Assembly (NCBI GenBank): GCA_015229095.1
Contig: JADGCE010000045.1
Coordinates: 1-18,146, forward strand
DNA: 18,146 nt
Reading direction: 5' to 3'
Source: Magnetococcales bacterium
GTDB lineage: Bacteria; Pseudomonadota; Magnetococcia; Magnetococcales; Magnetaquicoccaceae
Positions 1 to 6,176 of the stretch are shown here, piece after piece. Numbering within the stretch: position 1 is the stretch's first letter; every line of letters begins with the position of its first letter. The translations under genes were made by a program, and so were the position numbers. Under the pieces are notes generated by a model. It was not told the origin of the DNA and searched no databases. It saw only the letters and a list, made by a program, of their open reading frames with translations.

Positions 1-5
1 GGGGT

Positions 6-97
6 CCAGGGGGATTATCCCCCTGGCGGGTCCAGGGCAGAGCCCTGGTGGGGTCGGGGGCAAAGCCCCCATCGTGGCCCGCACGATGATCCAGACC
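6..97. repeat. Structured GC-rich intergenic repeat, copy 1
   Basis: Three consecutive perfect hairpins are visible: 6-15 with 17-26, 32-38 with 42-48 (loop aga), and 56-61 with 65-70 (loop aaa). The last two are enclosed by a possible outer stem, GCGGG (26-30) with CCCGC (78-82), giving a three-way junction. A second copy with the same layout lies at 5526-5600. The similarity continues past the last hairpin to about 97, into the first codons of the following methyltransferase gene. Function is unknown; it could be a REP-like or dispersed intergenic element, or an RNA structure in the 5' leader. Confidence 0.65.
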
Positions 98-1252
98 ATT
101 CTCCAGGATGCCATCCGCCAGGCGGGCGGCCTGCTGCCGTTTCACCAGTTCATGCAGCAGGCCCTCTATCACCCGGAACAAGGCTATTATATGAGCCAAC
201 GTCCCCGTCTGGGCCGGGCGGGGGATTTTGTCACCGCCCCGGAGATGACCTCTCTCTTCGGCGAACTCCTCACCCTGCACTGTATCGAGGTATGGCAACG
301 GTTGGGCCAACCGGCCCGCTTTGATGTTGTGGAAGCGGGGGCCGGCAGCGGCAAACTGGCGGCAGACATCTGCCGGACTGCCCGCCATTTTCCCGCTTTC
401 CAGGCGGTGCTGACCTATACCATTCTGGAGATCAGCCCCACCTTTCAGACCAGGCAACGGCAAACCCTGGCAGAGGCCGGACTCCCCCCGGAGCGGTTGC
501 GCTGGTGTACCACCCTGGCGGATCTGGAGGAGGGGGGGATCGAAGGGGTGCTGCTCAGCAATGAATTTCTCGATGCGTTTCCCGTCCATTGGCTGGAGAT
601 GACGGCGGAGGGTTTGCGGGAGATCGGCGTTGCCTGGGGAACAGGGGGCCTGAGCAGCCGGTTGATGCCCGTCACCCCACCCATGACCGCCGACTATTTT
701 ACCCGTTTGAACCATCCACTGCCCATCGGCATGCGCACCGAGGTGGGTTTGGCCGCCGCTGCCTGGATGGGTGAGGCGGCGCAGCGACTGGGTCGGGGGA
801 TGATCCTCTCCATCGATTATGGTTATACCCAGCAGGAGTATTACAGTGCCGCCCTGCCCCAGGGAACCCTGTGCGGCTTCCATCAGCATCAACAGATCAC
901 GGACCCGCTGCAACATCCGGGGGAGATGGATCTTACCGCCCACGTCAATTTTACCGCCATCGCCCAGGCCGGCGAGGCGGCGGGGTTGACCACCCTCGGC
1001 TATACGACGCAAGCCTGGTTTCTCATGGGATTGGGCATTTTGCAACGGTTGGAGGGGATCGCCCAACAGCAGGGCGAAGAGGCTCGCCAACGGTTGCAGC
1101 CCACCGTGCTGCGCCTGATCATGCCCCAGGGAATGGGAGAACGGTTCAAGGTCCTGGCCCAGGGCAAGGGCATGGATGGGGAGCCCCCTCTGGCAGGATT
1201 TGCGCTGCGTGACGCACGGCAGCGGCTGATGCGCCAAGAACCGTCCAAATAA
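86..1252 (+). CDS. MidA/NDUFAF7-family SAM-dependent methyltransferase
   Basis: The protein matches the Methyltransf_28 (COG1565, MidA/NDUFAF7) family. In eukaryotes this family methylates an arginine of a complex I subunit; the bacterial substrate is not settled. Visible motifs, numbered from the upstream GTG at 74, are GDFVTAPE (50-57), the SAM-binding glycine loop VVEAGAGSGK (85-94), SNEFLDAFPV and DYGY. Length (388-392 residues) is normal for the family. Two starts are possible: GTG 74 or ATG 86. I prefer ATG 86 because family members begin a few residues before the conserved LYHPEQGYY segment, and because bases up to about 97 belong to a repeat. No clear Shine-Dalgarno precedes either. 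The stop TAA lies 111 bp before fabI, which has its own promoter. Confidence 0.85.
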   Translation: MIQTILQDAIRQAGGLLPFHQFMQQALYHPEQGYYMSQRPRLGRAGDFVTAPEMTSLFGELLTLHCIEVWQRLGQPARFDVVEAGAGSGKLAADICRTARHFPAFQAVLTYTILEISPTFQTRQRQTLAEAGLPPERLRWCTTLADLEEGGIEGVLLSNEFLDAFPVHWLEMTAEGLREIGVAWGTGGLSSRLMPVTPPMTADYFTRLNHPLPIGMRTEVGLAAAAWMGEAAQRLGRGMILSIDYGYTQQEYYSAALPQGTLCGFHQHQQITDPLQHPGEMDLTAHVNFTAIAQAGEAAGLTTLGYTTQAWFLMGLGILQRLEGIAQQQGEEARQRLQPTVLRLIMPQGMGERFKVLAQGKGMDGEPPLAGFALRDARQRLMRQEPSK

Positions 1253-1279
1253 TTGACAAGTTGTGAAGATCCAGGTCGG

Positions 1280-1308
1280 TTGACAGAGTGGCTGTTCTGG
1301 TTTATGAA
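1280..1308 (+). promoter_or_regulatory. Candidate sigma70 promoter of fabI
   Basis: A perfect -35 TTGACA (1280-1285) is followed by a 17-bp spacer and TATGAA (1303-1308, 4 of 6 to consensus). Transcription would start near 1315, leaving a leader of about 50 nt before the fabI ATG at 1364. It was found by eye. Confidence 0.5.
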
Positions 1309-1363
1309 TGACAGGACTCCCTGGATGTGCGGGGAACGGAAACCTCCAACAAAGGGTTGCATC

Positions 1364-2140
1364 ATGGGCATTCTGGAAGGCAAACGCGGCCTGATCTTCG
1401 GCTTGGCCAACGAAAAAAGTATCGCCTGGGGTATCGCCCAGGCCTGTCGACAGGAAGGGGCCGAATTGGGCTTCACCTATCTGGGAGAGGCCCTGGAAAA
1501 ACGGGTTCGCCCCCTGGCCAGCCAACTGGGCTCCAGCCTCGTGCTGCCCTGCGATCTGAACCAGGACGCAGAGATCGACCGGGTTTTCCAGGCCGTGGCA
1601 GAACAATGGGAAAGTATTGATTTTGTCGTCCATTCCGTGGCGTTTGCCAAAAAAGAGGAGTTGACCGGTTTTTATTACAACACCTCCAGAGAGGGATTCC
1701 GCATTGCCATGGAGTCCTCCGTTTACTCCTTGACCGCCCTCTGCAGCCGGGCCGCCCCTCTGATGCGGAGCGGTGGCAGTATTCTCACCCTGAGCTATCT
1801 GGGTGCCGAGCGGGTGGTCCCCCACTACAACGTCATGGGTGTTGCCAAGGCGGCCCTGGAGGCCAGCGTCCGCTATCTGGCGGCCGATTTCGGTCCCGCC
1901 GGCATTCGGGTCAACGCCATCTCCGCCGGTCCCATCCGCACCCTGGCGGCGGCCGGTATCGGTGATTTCAAAGAGATTTTGAACTGGAATCGCGACAATG
2001 CCCCCCTGCGCCGCAATGTCACCATCGAAGAGGTGGGACAGGCGGCTCTGCTGCTGCTCTCCCCCATGGGCTCCGGCATCAGCGGCGAGGTGTTGCATGT
2101 CGATGCCGGTTACCACATTGTCGGCATGCGCGCGGTGTAG
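1364..2140 (+). CDS. fabI: Enoyl-[acyl-carrier-protein] reductase, NADH type (FabI)
   Basis: FabI catalyses the last reductive step of each fatty-acid elongation cycle (trans-2-enoyl-ACP to acyl-ACP) in the cytosol, and is the target of triclosan in other bacteria. The 258-residue length fits the family (E. coli 262). The Rossmann nucleotide site GLANEKSIAWGIA starts at residue 13. The active-site set is Tyr145, Tyr155 and Lys162, in the FabI Y-x6-K arrangement. The ATG at 1364 gives the canonical N-terminus (MGILEGKRGLIFG). The frame is open upstream to 1253, but that part has no family similarity and holds the promoter. The stop is 6 bp before aroC, so the two are probably co-transcribed. 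Confidence 0.97.
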   Translation: MGILEGKRGLIFGLANEKSIAWGIAQACRQEGAELGFTYLGEALEKRVRPLASQLGSSLVLPCDLNQDAEIDRVFQAVAEQWESIDFVVHSVAFAKKEELTGFYYNTSREGFRIAMESSVYSLTALCSRAAPLMRSGGSILTLSYLGAERVVPHYNVMGVAKAALEASVRYLAADFGPAGIRVNAISAGPIRTLAAAGIGDFKEILNWNRDNAPLRRNVTIEEVGQAALLLLSPMGSGISGEVLHVDAGYHIVGMRAV

Positions 2141-2146
2141 CCTGGA

Positions 2147-3232
2147 ATGGGAGGCAGCAGCTTTGGTGTGCTCTTTCGGGTAACCACCTTCGGAGAGAGC
2201 CACGGCCCCGCCCTGGGTGCCATCGTCGATGGCTGTCCCGCCGGGTTGCCGCTCTGCGAAGCGGATCTGCAACGGGATTTGGATCGTCGCCGCCCTGGTC
2301 AGAGCCGCTTTACCACCCAACGTCAGGAGGCCGATCAGGTGCGCATTCTGTCCGGCACCTTTGAAGGGGTCACCACCGGCACCCCCATCGGTCTGCTGAT
2401 TGAAAACAGCGACCAGCGTTCCAAAGATTACAGCGCGATTCAACAGATGTTTCGTCCCGGCCACGCCGATTATACCTATTGGCGCAAATATGGGGTGCGT
2501 GACCATCGGGGCGGTGGACGGGCCTCGGCCCGGGAGACCGCTCTGCGGGTGGCGGCCGGTGGGGTGGCGAAACGGCTGCTGGCCACCCAGGGGGTGCAGG
2601 TGCGCGCCGCCCTCATCGCCATGGGCCATGAACAGATCGACCGCAGCCGTTGGTCCTGGGAGGCGGTGGAAGAAAACCCGTTTTTCAGCCCGGACCCGCA
2701 GATGGTGCCCCGCTGCGCCGCCCTGCTGGATCGACTGCGGCAACAGGGGGATTCGGTGGGAGCCCTGCTGGAGGTGGTGGCCAGCGGTGTGCCGGCGGGT
2801 TGGGGCGAGCCGGTCTTTGACCGGTTGGATGCCGATCTGGCCAAGGCCATCATGAGCATCAATGCCGTCAAGGGGGTGGAGATCGGCGATGGCATGGCGG
2901 TCGCCACAGGCAACGGCTCGCAGTTGGCCGATGAGATGGTGGCCGACCCCGCTGCGCCGGGGGGGGTCGGTTTTCTCAGCAACCATGCAGGCGGTATTCT
3001 GGGGGGAATCTCCAGTGGCCAGGAGATTGTCATCCGTTTGGCGGTAAAGCCTACCTCTTCCATCACCATTGCCAAGCGCACGGTGGATGTGCATGGTCAA
3101 AACCAGCAGATTCAGACCAAAGGTCGCCACGACCCGTGTGTCGGCATCCGGGCGGTGCCGGTGGCAGAGGCGATGACGGCCCTGGTATTGGCGGACCATT
3201 TTTTGCGTTTTCGTCCACCCCAACCGCTTTAG
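2147..3232 (+). CDS. aroC: Chorismate synthase
   Basis: This enzyme makes chorismate from 5-enolpyruvylshikimate 3-phosphate, the last common step of aromatic biosynthesis, and needs reduced FMN. At 361 residues it is a full-length bacterial form. The three family signatures are present: GESHGPALG (16-24) with the following DGCPAG, RGGGRASARET (121-131), and near the C-terminus HDPCVGIRAVPVAEAM. FLSNHAGGILGGISSGQ, a conserved FMN-site segment, lies around residue 277. The start gives the typical FGxLFRVTTFGESHG N-terminus. The gene follows fabI by 6 bp and precedes a methyltransferase gene by 29 bp. Confidence 0.98.
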   Translation: MGGSSFGVLFRVTTFGESHGPALGAIVDGCPAGLPLCEADLQRDLDRRRPGQSRFTTQRQEADQVRILSGTFEGVTTGTPIGLLIENSDQRSKDYSAIQQMFRPGHADYTYWRKYGVRDHRGGGRASARETALRVAAGGVAKRLLATQGVQVRAALIAMGHEQIDRSRWSWEAVEENPFFSPDPQMVPRCAALLDRLRQQGDSVGALLEVVASGVPAGWGEPVFDRLDADLAKAIMSINAVKGVEIGDGMAVATGNGSQLADEMVADPAAPGGVGFLSNHAGGILGGISSGQEIVIRLAVKPTSSITIAKRTVDVHGQNQQIQTKGRHDPCVGIRAVPVAEAMTALVLADHFLRFRPPQPL

Positions 3233-3261
3233 TCGGCACCGATCCGGCGAGACCCACACGC

Positions 3262-3939
3262 ATGGCAGAGCAACAGCCCCCCACATCGCTTTTTCCCGCC
3301 ACCTCCATGCCCGATCCGGAGTGGTGGCATCTGCTTTGGCCGGAGCCCGATCGGGTCATCCTGGCCATGGGGCTGCAGCCTGGCATGCGGGTCGTGGATC
3401 TCTGCTGCGGGGACGGCTATTTTACGGCACCCCTGGCCCAGCGGGTGGAGCCCGGTCGCGTGATTGCCATCGACCTGGAGCCGCTGCTGTTGCAACAGGC
3501 CCGGCATCGCTGTCGCGACCACTATAATTGTTATTTTTTGCAGGCCGACGCCCAAGAGCTGGCCCGGTTGGTTGAGGAGCCGGTGGACTATGTGCTGATT
3601 GCCAACACCTTTCATGGCGTACCCGACCAGGAGGGGATGGCCCGCAACGTCCATCGCATCTTGCGTCCCGGCGGCTGTTTTGCGGTGATCAACTGGCATG
3701 CCCAACCCCGTGAGCAGTGCATCGTGTTGGGCACCCCACGGGGGCCCGCCACCGCCTTGCGTCTCTCGCCGGCTCGATTGCGGCAGATTGTCGAGCCGGC
3801 GGGGTTCGGCACCCCCCGACAGGTGGAGCTGCCGCCCTACCACTATGGGATGCTGTTCCGCAAAGAAGAAAACCTTCCGCACACGCCGGCAGAGGGGGCG
3901 GCGTCAGCGGTTGGACAACCCTCTGCCGATGAGCGGTAG
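3262..3939 (+). CDS. Class I SAM-dependent methyltransferase
   Basis: A 225-residue Rossmann-type methyltransferase. Motif I is VVDLCCGDGYF (44-54), followed by the acidic residue of motif II in IAIDLEP (Asp71) and a motif IV-like segment ending ANTFHG. The profile resembles UbiE/Methyltransf_11 enzymes; the substrate cannot be read from sequence. ATG 3262 is chosen because the frame upstream (open to 3136) overlaps aroC and lacks family character; ATG 3307 is an alternative. The last ~20 residues are low-complexity Ala/Pro/Gly. The 3' end overlaps the convergent membrane-protein gene by 36 bp. The 29-bp gap after aroC suggests co-transcription. Confidence 0.85.
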   Translation: MAEQQPPTSLFPATSMPDPEWWHLLWPEPDRVILAMGLQPGMRVVDLCCGDGYFTAPLAQRVEPGRVIAIDLEPLLLQQARHRCRDHYNCYFLQADAQELARLVEEPVDYVLIANTFHGVPDQEGMARNVHRILRPGGCFAVINWHAQPREQCIVLGTPRGPATALRLSPARLRQIVEPAGFGTPRQVELPPYHYGMLFRKEENLPHTPAEGAASAVGQPSADER

Positions 3940-4368
3940 CCTGCCGCCACCCGCCACAATCACTGCAGCCATGCCGCCGATATCCAGGCACAACACCACG
4001 ACAGAGATGGCATAGTTGCCCTGCTTGAACTGGTAAAGATCATCCACGAACAGGTTGCCCAGGGCGACAACCAGCAAGGCGGAGAGCAGGATGCCGATCC
4101 AGGAGATCTCTGCCCTGGAAAAGGGTACGCAGCGCAGGATGCCATCAAACAGTTTTGCCGACATTACCTGAAACAGCAGCACACCGGCTGGCAGAAGCAG
4201 TACAAATGCAAATACGGTCAAAAAAATTTCGATCCCCGCCGCCGCCGTCGGAGAGCCGCCCGCCATGATGCCGATCCACAGGATCAAGAGGATGGCAACA
4301 GGCGAGAGCATCTTGTTGATCCTCCAAAACCCTCGCCCAATGACCGTCAAGGAGACAGAGCCTGGCAT
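3904..4368 (-). CDS. Small four-helix membrane protein, function unknown
   Basis: A 154-residue hydrophobic protein I do not recognise. Hydrophobic segments lie at about residues 20-37, 44-68, 87-108 and 119-141, consistent with four transmembrane helices and a short basic C-terminus. Two in-frame starts both have good ribosome sites. ATG 4368 is preceded by GGAGGAGGG 7 nt upstream; ATG 4311 is preceded by GGAGG 9 nt upstream and begins right at the first helix. I list the longer form. The gene lies just downstream of the tRNA-Val terminator, with no clear promoter in between, so expression may rely on read-through. Its 3' end overlaps the end of the convergent methyltransferase gene. Confidence 0.7.
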   Translation of the reverse strand: MPGSVSLTVIGRGFWRINKMLSPVAILLILWIGIMAGGSPTAAAGIEIFLTVFAFVLLLPAGVLLFQVMSAKLFDGILRCVPFSRAEISWIGILLSALLVVALGNLFVDDLYQFKQGNYAISVVVLCLDIGGMAAVIVAGGGRLPLIGRGLSNR

Positions 4369-4405
4369 GCGCTATCCCTCCTCCAGGCAACAGGCAGCCG
4401 AAACG

Positions 4406-4450
4406 AAAAAACACCACGAAAAGGCCGCCTTTGCGGGCGGCCTTTTCGTG
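4406..4450 (-). terminator. Intrinsic terminator after tRNA-Val
   Basis: A perfect 15-bp stem (4415-4429 with 4436-4450, loop 4430-4435) is followed on the - strand by six T residues (4406-4411 as A on +). Position and orientation fit termination of the HU/tRNA-Val transcript. Confidence 0.9.
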
Positions 4451-4473
4451 ACGAACGCTGTTCACAACCTGGA

Positions 4474-4549
4474 TGGTGGGCGGGACAGGGCTCGAACCTG
4501 CGACATTCGGCTTGTAAGGCCGACGCTCTCCCGGCTGAGCTACCCGCCC
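4474..4549 (-). tRNA. tRNA-Val (anticodon UAC)
   Basis: The - strand folds as a 76-nt cloverleaf. The acceptor stem is GGGCGGG with CCCGCCC. The D arm begins GCTC and closes GAGC; the anticodon stem TCGGC/GCCGA encloses the loop CTTACAA. The T arm holds TTCGAGC, with one G-T pair at the base of its stem. The anticodon TAC (4514-4516 on +, as GTA) reads valine codons GUA/GUG. The discriminator is A and the 3' CCA is encoded (4474-4476). It lies 47 bp downstream of the HU gene with the same orientation and is followed by an intrinsic terminator, so it may share the HU transcript. Confidence 0.97.
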
Positions 4550-4596
4550 GTACAACCGCAACCGGAACGGCCACCCTCTGCACAACGGGCCGACGG

Positions 4597-4980
4597 TTAT
4601 TTTTTCTTGCCGCCCTTCTCGGCCTTAGCCTCCGGCTTGGCAGGCTTGGCCACCGGCTTGGCAGTCTTGACTGGGGGCTGGGGTTGAGGAACCTCCACCA
4701 CCTTCGGCAAGGCAACCGCATCCCGCAAACCCTTGCCCGGCTTGAACTTGGGCAGGCGGGCGGCCGCAATATGAATCTCCAGTCCGGTGCGCGGGTTGCG
4801 ACCCGTTCGCGCAGCCCGCTCGCCGGTTGAAAAAACGCCAAAACCGACAAGACTCACCTGTCCACCCTCCTTGAGAGTCTCCTGGACCGCATCCACAACG
4901 GCATCAATCGCATCGGAAGACTGCGCCTTGGTCAAACCGGTCTTGGCAGCGACGGCATCCACTAAATCTGATTTGTTCAA
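4597..4980 (-). CDS. hup: HU-family DNA-binding protein with basic Pro/Ala/Lys tail
   Basis: HU is a small dimeric nucleoid protein that bends DNA. Residues 1-90 are a complete HU fold: the N-terminal helices (MNKSDLVDAVAAKTGLTKAQ), then GFGVFSTGERAARTGRNPRTG with the intercalating-arm proline at position 63, then FKPGKGLRDAV. Residues 92-127 form an extra tail rich in Pro, Ala and Lys ending GGKKK, recalling the histone-H1-like tails of some bacterial HU proteins. The start codon is TTG (4978-4980), supported by GGGGAGG 7 nt upstream. A promoter lies at 5058-5086. HU followed by tRNA-Val is an arrangement I associate with alphaproteobacteria. Confidence 0.95.
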   Translation of the reverse strand: MNKSDLVDAVAAKTGLTKAQSSDAIDAVVDAVQETLKEGGQVSLVGFGVFSTGERAARTGRNPRTGLEIHIAAARLPKFKPGKGLRDAVALPKVVEVPQPQPPVKTAKPVAKPAKPEAKAEKGGKKK

Positions 4981-5057
4981 CGATATTCCTCCCCTTTCCT
5001 TTGACGTTCACGGATGGCCCCAAGCTGCGATAACACACCAGCTCCTCCCCGCCTCTA

Positions 5058-5086
5058 CTTTTATCGACGGGCATCCCTTCTGTCAA
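5058..5086 (-). promoter_or_regulatory. Candidate sigma70 promoter of the HU gene
   Basis: On the - strand a perfect -35 TTGACA (5081-5086) is followed by a 17-bp spacer and TAAAAG (5058-5063, 4 of 6 to consensus). The leader to the TTG start would be about 70 nt. Confidence 0.55.
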
Positions 5087-5178
5087 GCCGCAACGTTTCG
5101 TCCTGCAAGCTTTTTTTAATTTTGTCACACCGAACAGGCAGTGAAGAGGGCGACACGCCATTTTTTTCAAAAACCCTC

Positions 5179-5207
5179 TTGAAAAGGGGCGGTGAAATGA
5201 CTAGAAT
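5179..5207 (+). promoter_or_regulatory. Strong candidate sigma70 promoter of the small Pro/Lys-rich gene
   Basis: TTGAAA (5179-5184), a 17-bp spacer and TAGAAT (5202-5207) each match consensus at 5 of 6 positions. Transcription would begin near 5214, about 44 nt before the ATG at 5258. An inverted repeat TTTTCAA/TTGAAAA (5164-5170 with 5179-5185) overlaps the -35 and could be an operator. Confidence 0.6.
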
Positions 5208-5257
5208 CGAAAGTCAGCAGGTTCTTAATTTTTCTTCTAAAAAGGGGTATACGCAAG

Positions 5258-5416
5258 ATGGCCACGAACAGCAAACCGGCCGGAGGCAAACCGGCTCCCG
5301 CTGGCGGCAAGCCCGCCGCCGGCAAACCAATGCCCGCTGCCCAGAAGTCCAGTCCCGCGCCAAAACCCTCTGGAGCACCGCCCAAACCGGTCTCCAGACC
5401 GCAAAAAAGAGGCTGA
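5258..5416 (+). CDS. Small basic Pro/Ala/Gly/Lys-rich protein (52 aa)
   Basis: A 52-codon frame reads MATNSKPAGGKPAPAGG and continues with further GKPA-type repeats, ending SRPQKRG. It has no hydrophobic segment, is strongly basic and is expected to be disordered. Support for it being real: a good promoter at 5179-5207, AAGGGG about 10 nt before the ATG, and a strong hairpin 42 bp after the stop (5458-5487). The composition resembles the tail of the divergently transcribed HU protein, so a nucleic-acid-associated role is a reasonable guess, but there is no recognisable domain. Composition alone could arise by chance in GC-rich DNA; the promoter and ribosome site are what raise it above that. 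Confidence 0.6.
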   Translation: MATNSKPAGGKPAPAGGKPAAGKPMPAAQKSSPAPKPSGAPPKPVSRPQKRG

Positions 5417-5457
5417 CACCCGCCCATCACCGGCCTTGATCATCGTTTCGGCCATTC

Positions 5458-5487
5458 CTGGGGGAGGCGGAGAACCGCCTCCCCCAG
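5458..5487 (+). terminator. Strong GC-rich hairpin, possible terminator
   Basis: A perfect 13-bp stem (5458-5470 with 5475-5487) closes on an AGAA loop. It follows the small Pro/Lys-rich gene by 42 bp. The T-rich stretch begins only about 20 nt later (5505 onward), so it is not a textbook intrinsic terminator. Confidence 0.45.
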
Positions 5488-5525
5488 ACCCCCTCCACCC
5501 TTTTCTTTCAGTAGTTTTTTGCTAT

Positions 5526-5600
5526 CACGGGTCCAGGGGCAGAGCCCCTGGTTGGGTCGAGGCAAAGCCTTTACCCGTGGCCCAAGCGACGATCAAGACC
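5526..5600. repeat. Structured GC-rich intergenic repeat, copy 2
   Basis: This has the same layout as copy 1 at the window start. An outer stem CACGGG (5526-5531) with CCCGTG (5574-5579) encloses the hairpin 5533-5540/5544-5551 (loop aga) and the shorter hairpin 5560-5563/5567-5570 (loop aaa). It is followed by a CGTGGCCC...GACGATCAAGACC segment similar to 73-97 in copy 1. Stem sequences differ between the copies while pairing is kept. Confidence 0.65.
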
Positions 5601-5605
5601 CAACC

Positions 5606-5642
5606 ACCAGAGGGCGGCGTTCCGGTCGTGACGCCCTCTGGT
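5606..5642. repeat. Inverted repeat after pilE
   Basis: An 11-bp perfect inverted repeat (5606-5616 with 5632-5642) with a 15-nt loop lies 28 bp beyond the pilE stop. There is no T-run on either side, so if it ends the pilus transcript it is not a classical intrinsic terminator. Confidence 0.5.
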
Positions 5643-5669
5643 CTCCTTTGGCCGGCTGCCGTGCGGCGT

Positions 5670-6107
5670 TCATTCGTTCCAACAATTATTCCCTGGACTG
5701 GAAGCGGTTATTTTGCGTTCGTTGATCGTAAAAATCTGGCATTGGCTGTCATTCACCTGATCGCCGATGGCGGTGGCCGTCAAGGTAAAGGTGGTGGCAG
5801 TGGCAGAGAGAGAGAGGGCATAGGCAGAGAGCGCGGGTGCAGTAAACGTTGGATTGACATAAGAAAAGTTTTCTTGAAACAATTCCACTTCATCCAAATA
5901 GCCCTGCATGAGTGCCACTTTGGCCTGGGAGCGGTTGGCCCGATACAGGTAGGTGTGGTAGGAGGGGAGGGCAATGGCGGCCAAAATGCCCACAATGGCC
6001 ACCGTCATCATCAGCTCCATCAGGGTAAAGCCACCGCTGCTGTGGCGGGCAGCAGGGCCGTTCCGTGTATGGGTATCCAGCGCGCGGGCAGCGGCACAGG
6101 GTGGCAT
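5670..6107 (-). CDS. pilE: Type IV pilin, PilE-like minor pilin
   Basis: A 145-residue prepilin. A 26-residue basic leader ends ...RHSSGG, then the mature chain starts FTLMELMMTVAIVGILAAIA with Glu at +5, the prepilin-peptidase signature. It is followed by LPSYHTYLYRANRSQAKVALMQ, typical of the PilE minor-pilin group. Two cysteines near the C-terminus (DSQCQIF and NNCW) would form the D-region disulfide loop. ATG 6107 is chosen because AGAGGAG lies 7 nt upstream; the frame is open to 6173 but that part runs to the preceding stop. It is the last gene of the pilus string, 69 bp after the PilY1-position gene. It likely joins the initiation/tip complex of the pilus. Confidence 0.92.
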   Translation of the reverse strand: MPPCAAARALDTHTRNGPAARHSSGGFTLMELMMTVAIVGILAAIALPSYHTYLYRANRSQAKVALMQGYLDEVELFQENFSYVNPTFTAPALSAYALSLSATATTFTLTATAIGDQVNDSQCQIFTINERKITASSPGNNCWNE

Positions 6108-6176
6108 GGAACATCTCCTCTGAAACAGGTTGTCAATACACTCAATCCCCAGGGCAGGCGTGGTATCAGGCAACGA

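Larger units (their letters stand above)
5417..5669. other. Gene-free segment with hairpins and a structured repeat
   Basis: No convincing gene lies here. The segment holds a 13-bp hairpin (5458-5487), the second copy of the window-start repeat (5526-5600), and an 11-bp inverted repeat (5606-5642) just after the convergent pilE stop. The long open frame crossing it on the + strand is antisense to the pilus genes and lacks any domain. Confidence 0.7.

Noticed and set aside
1253..1363. Upstream extension of the fabI frame
   Set aside because: It has no similarity to FabI N-termini and overlaps a good promoter; ATG 1364 gives the canonical protein.
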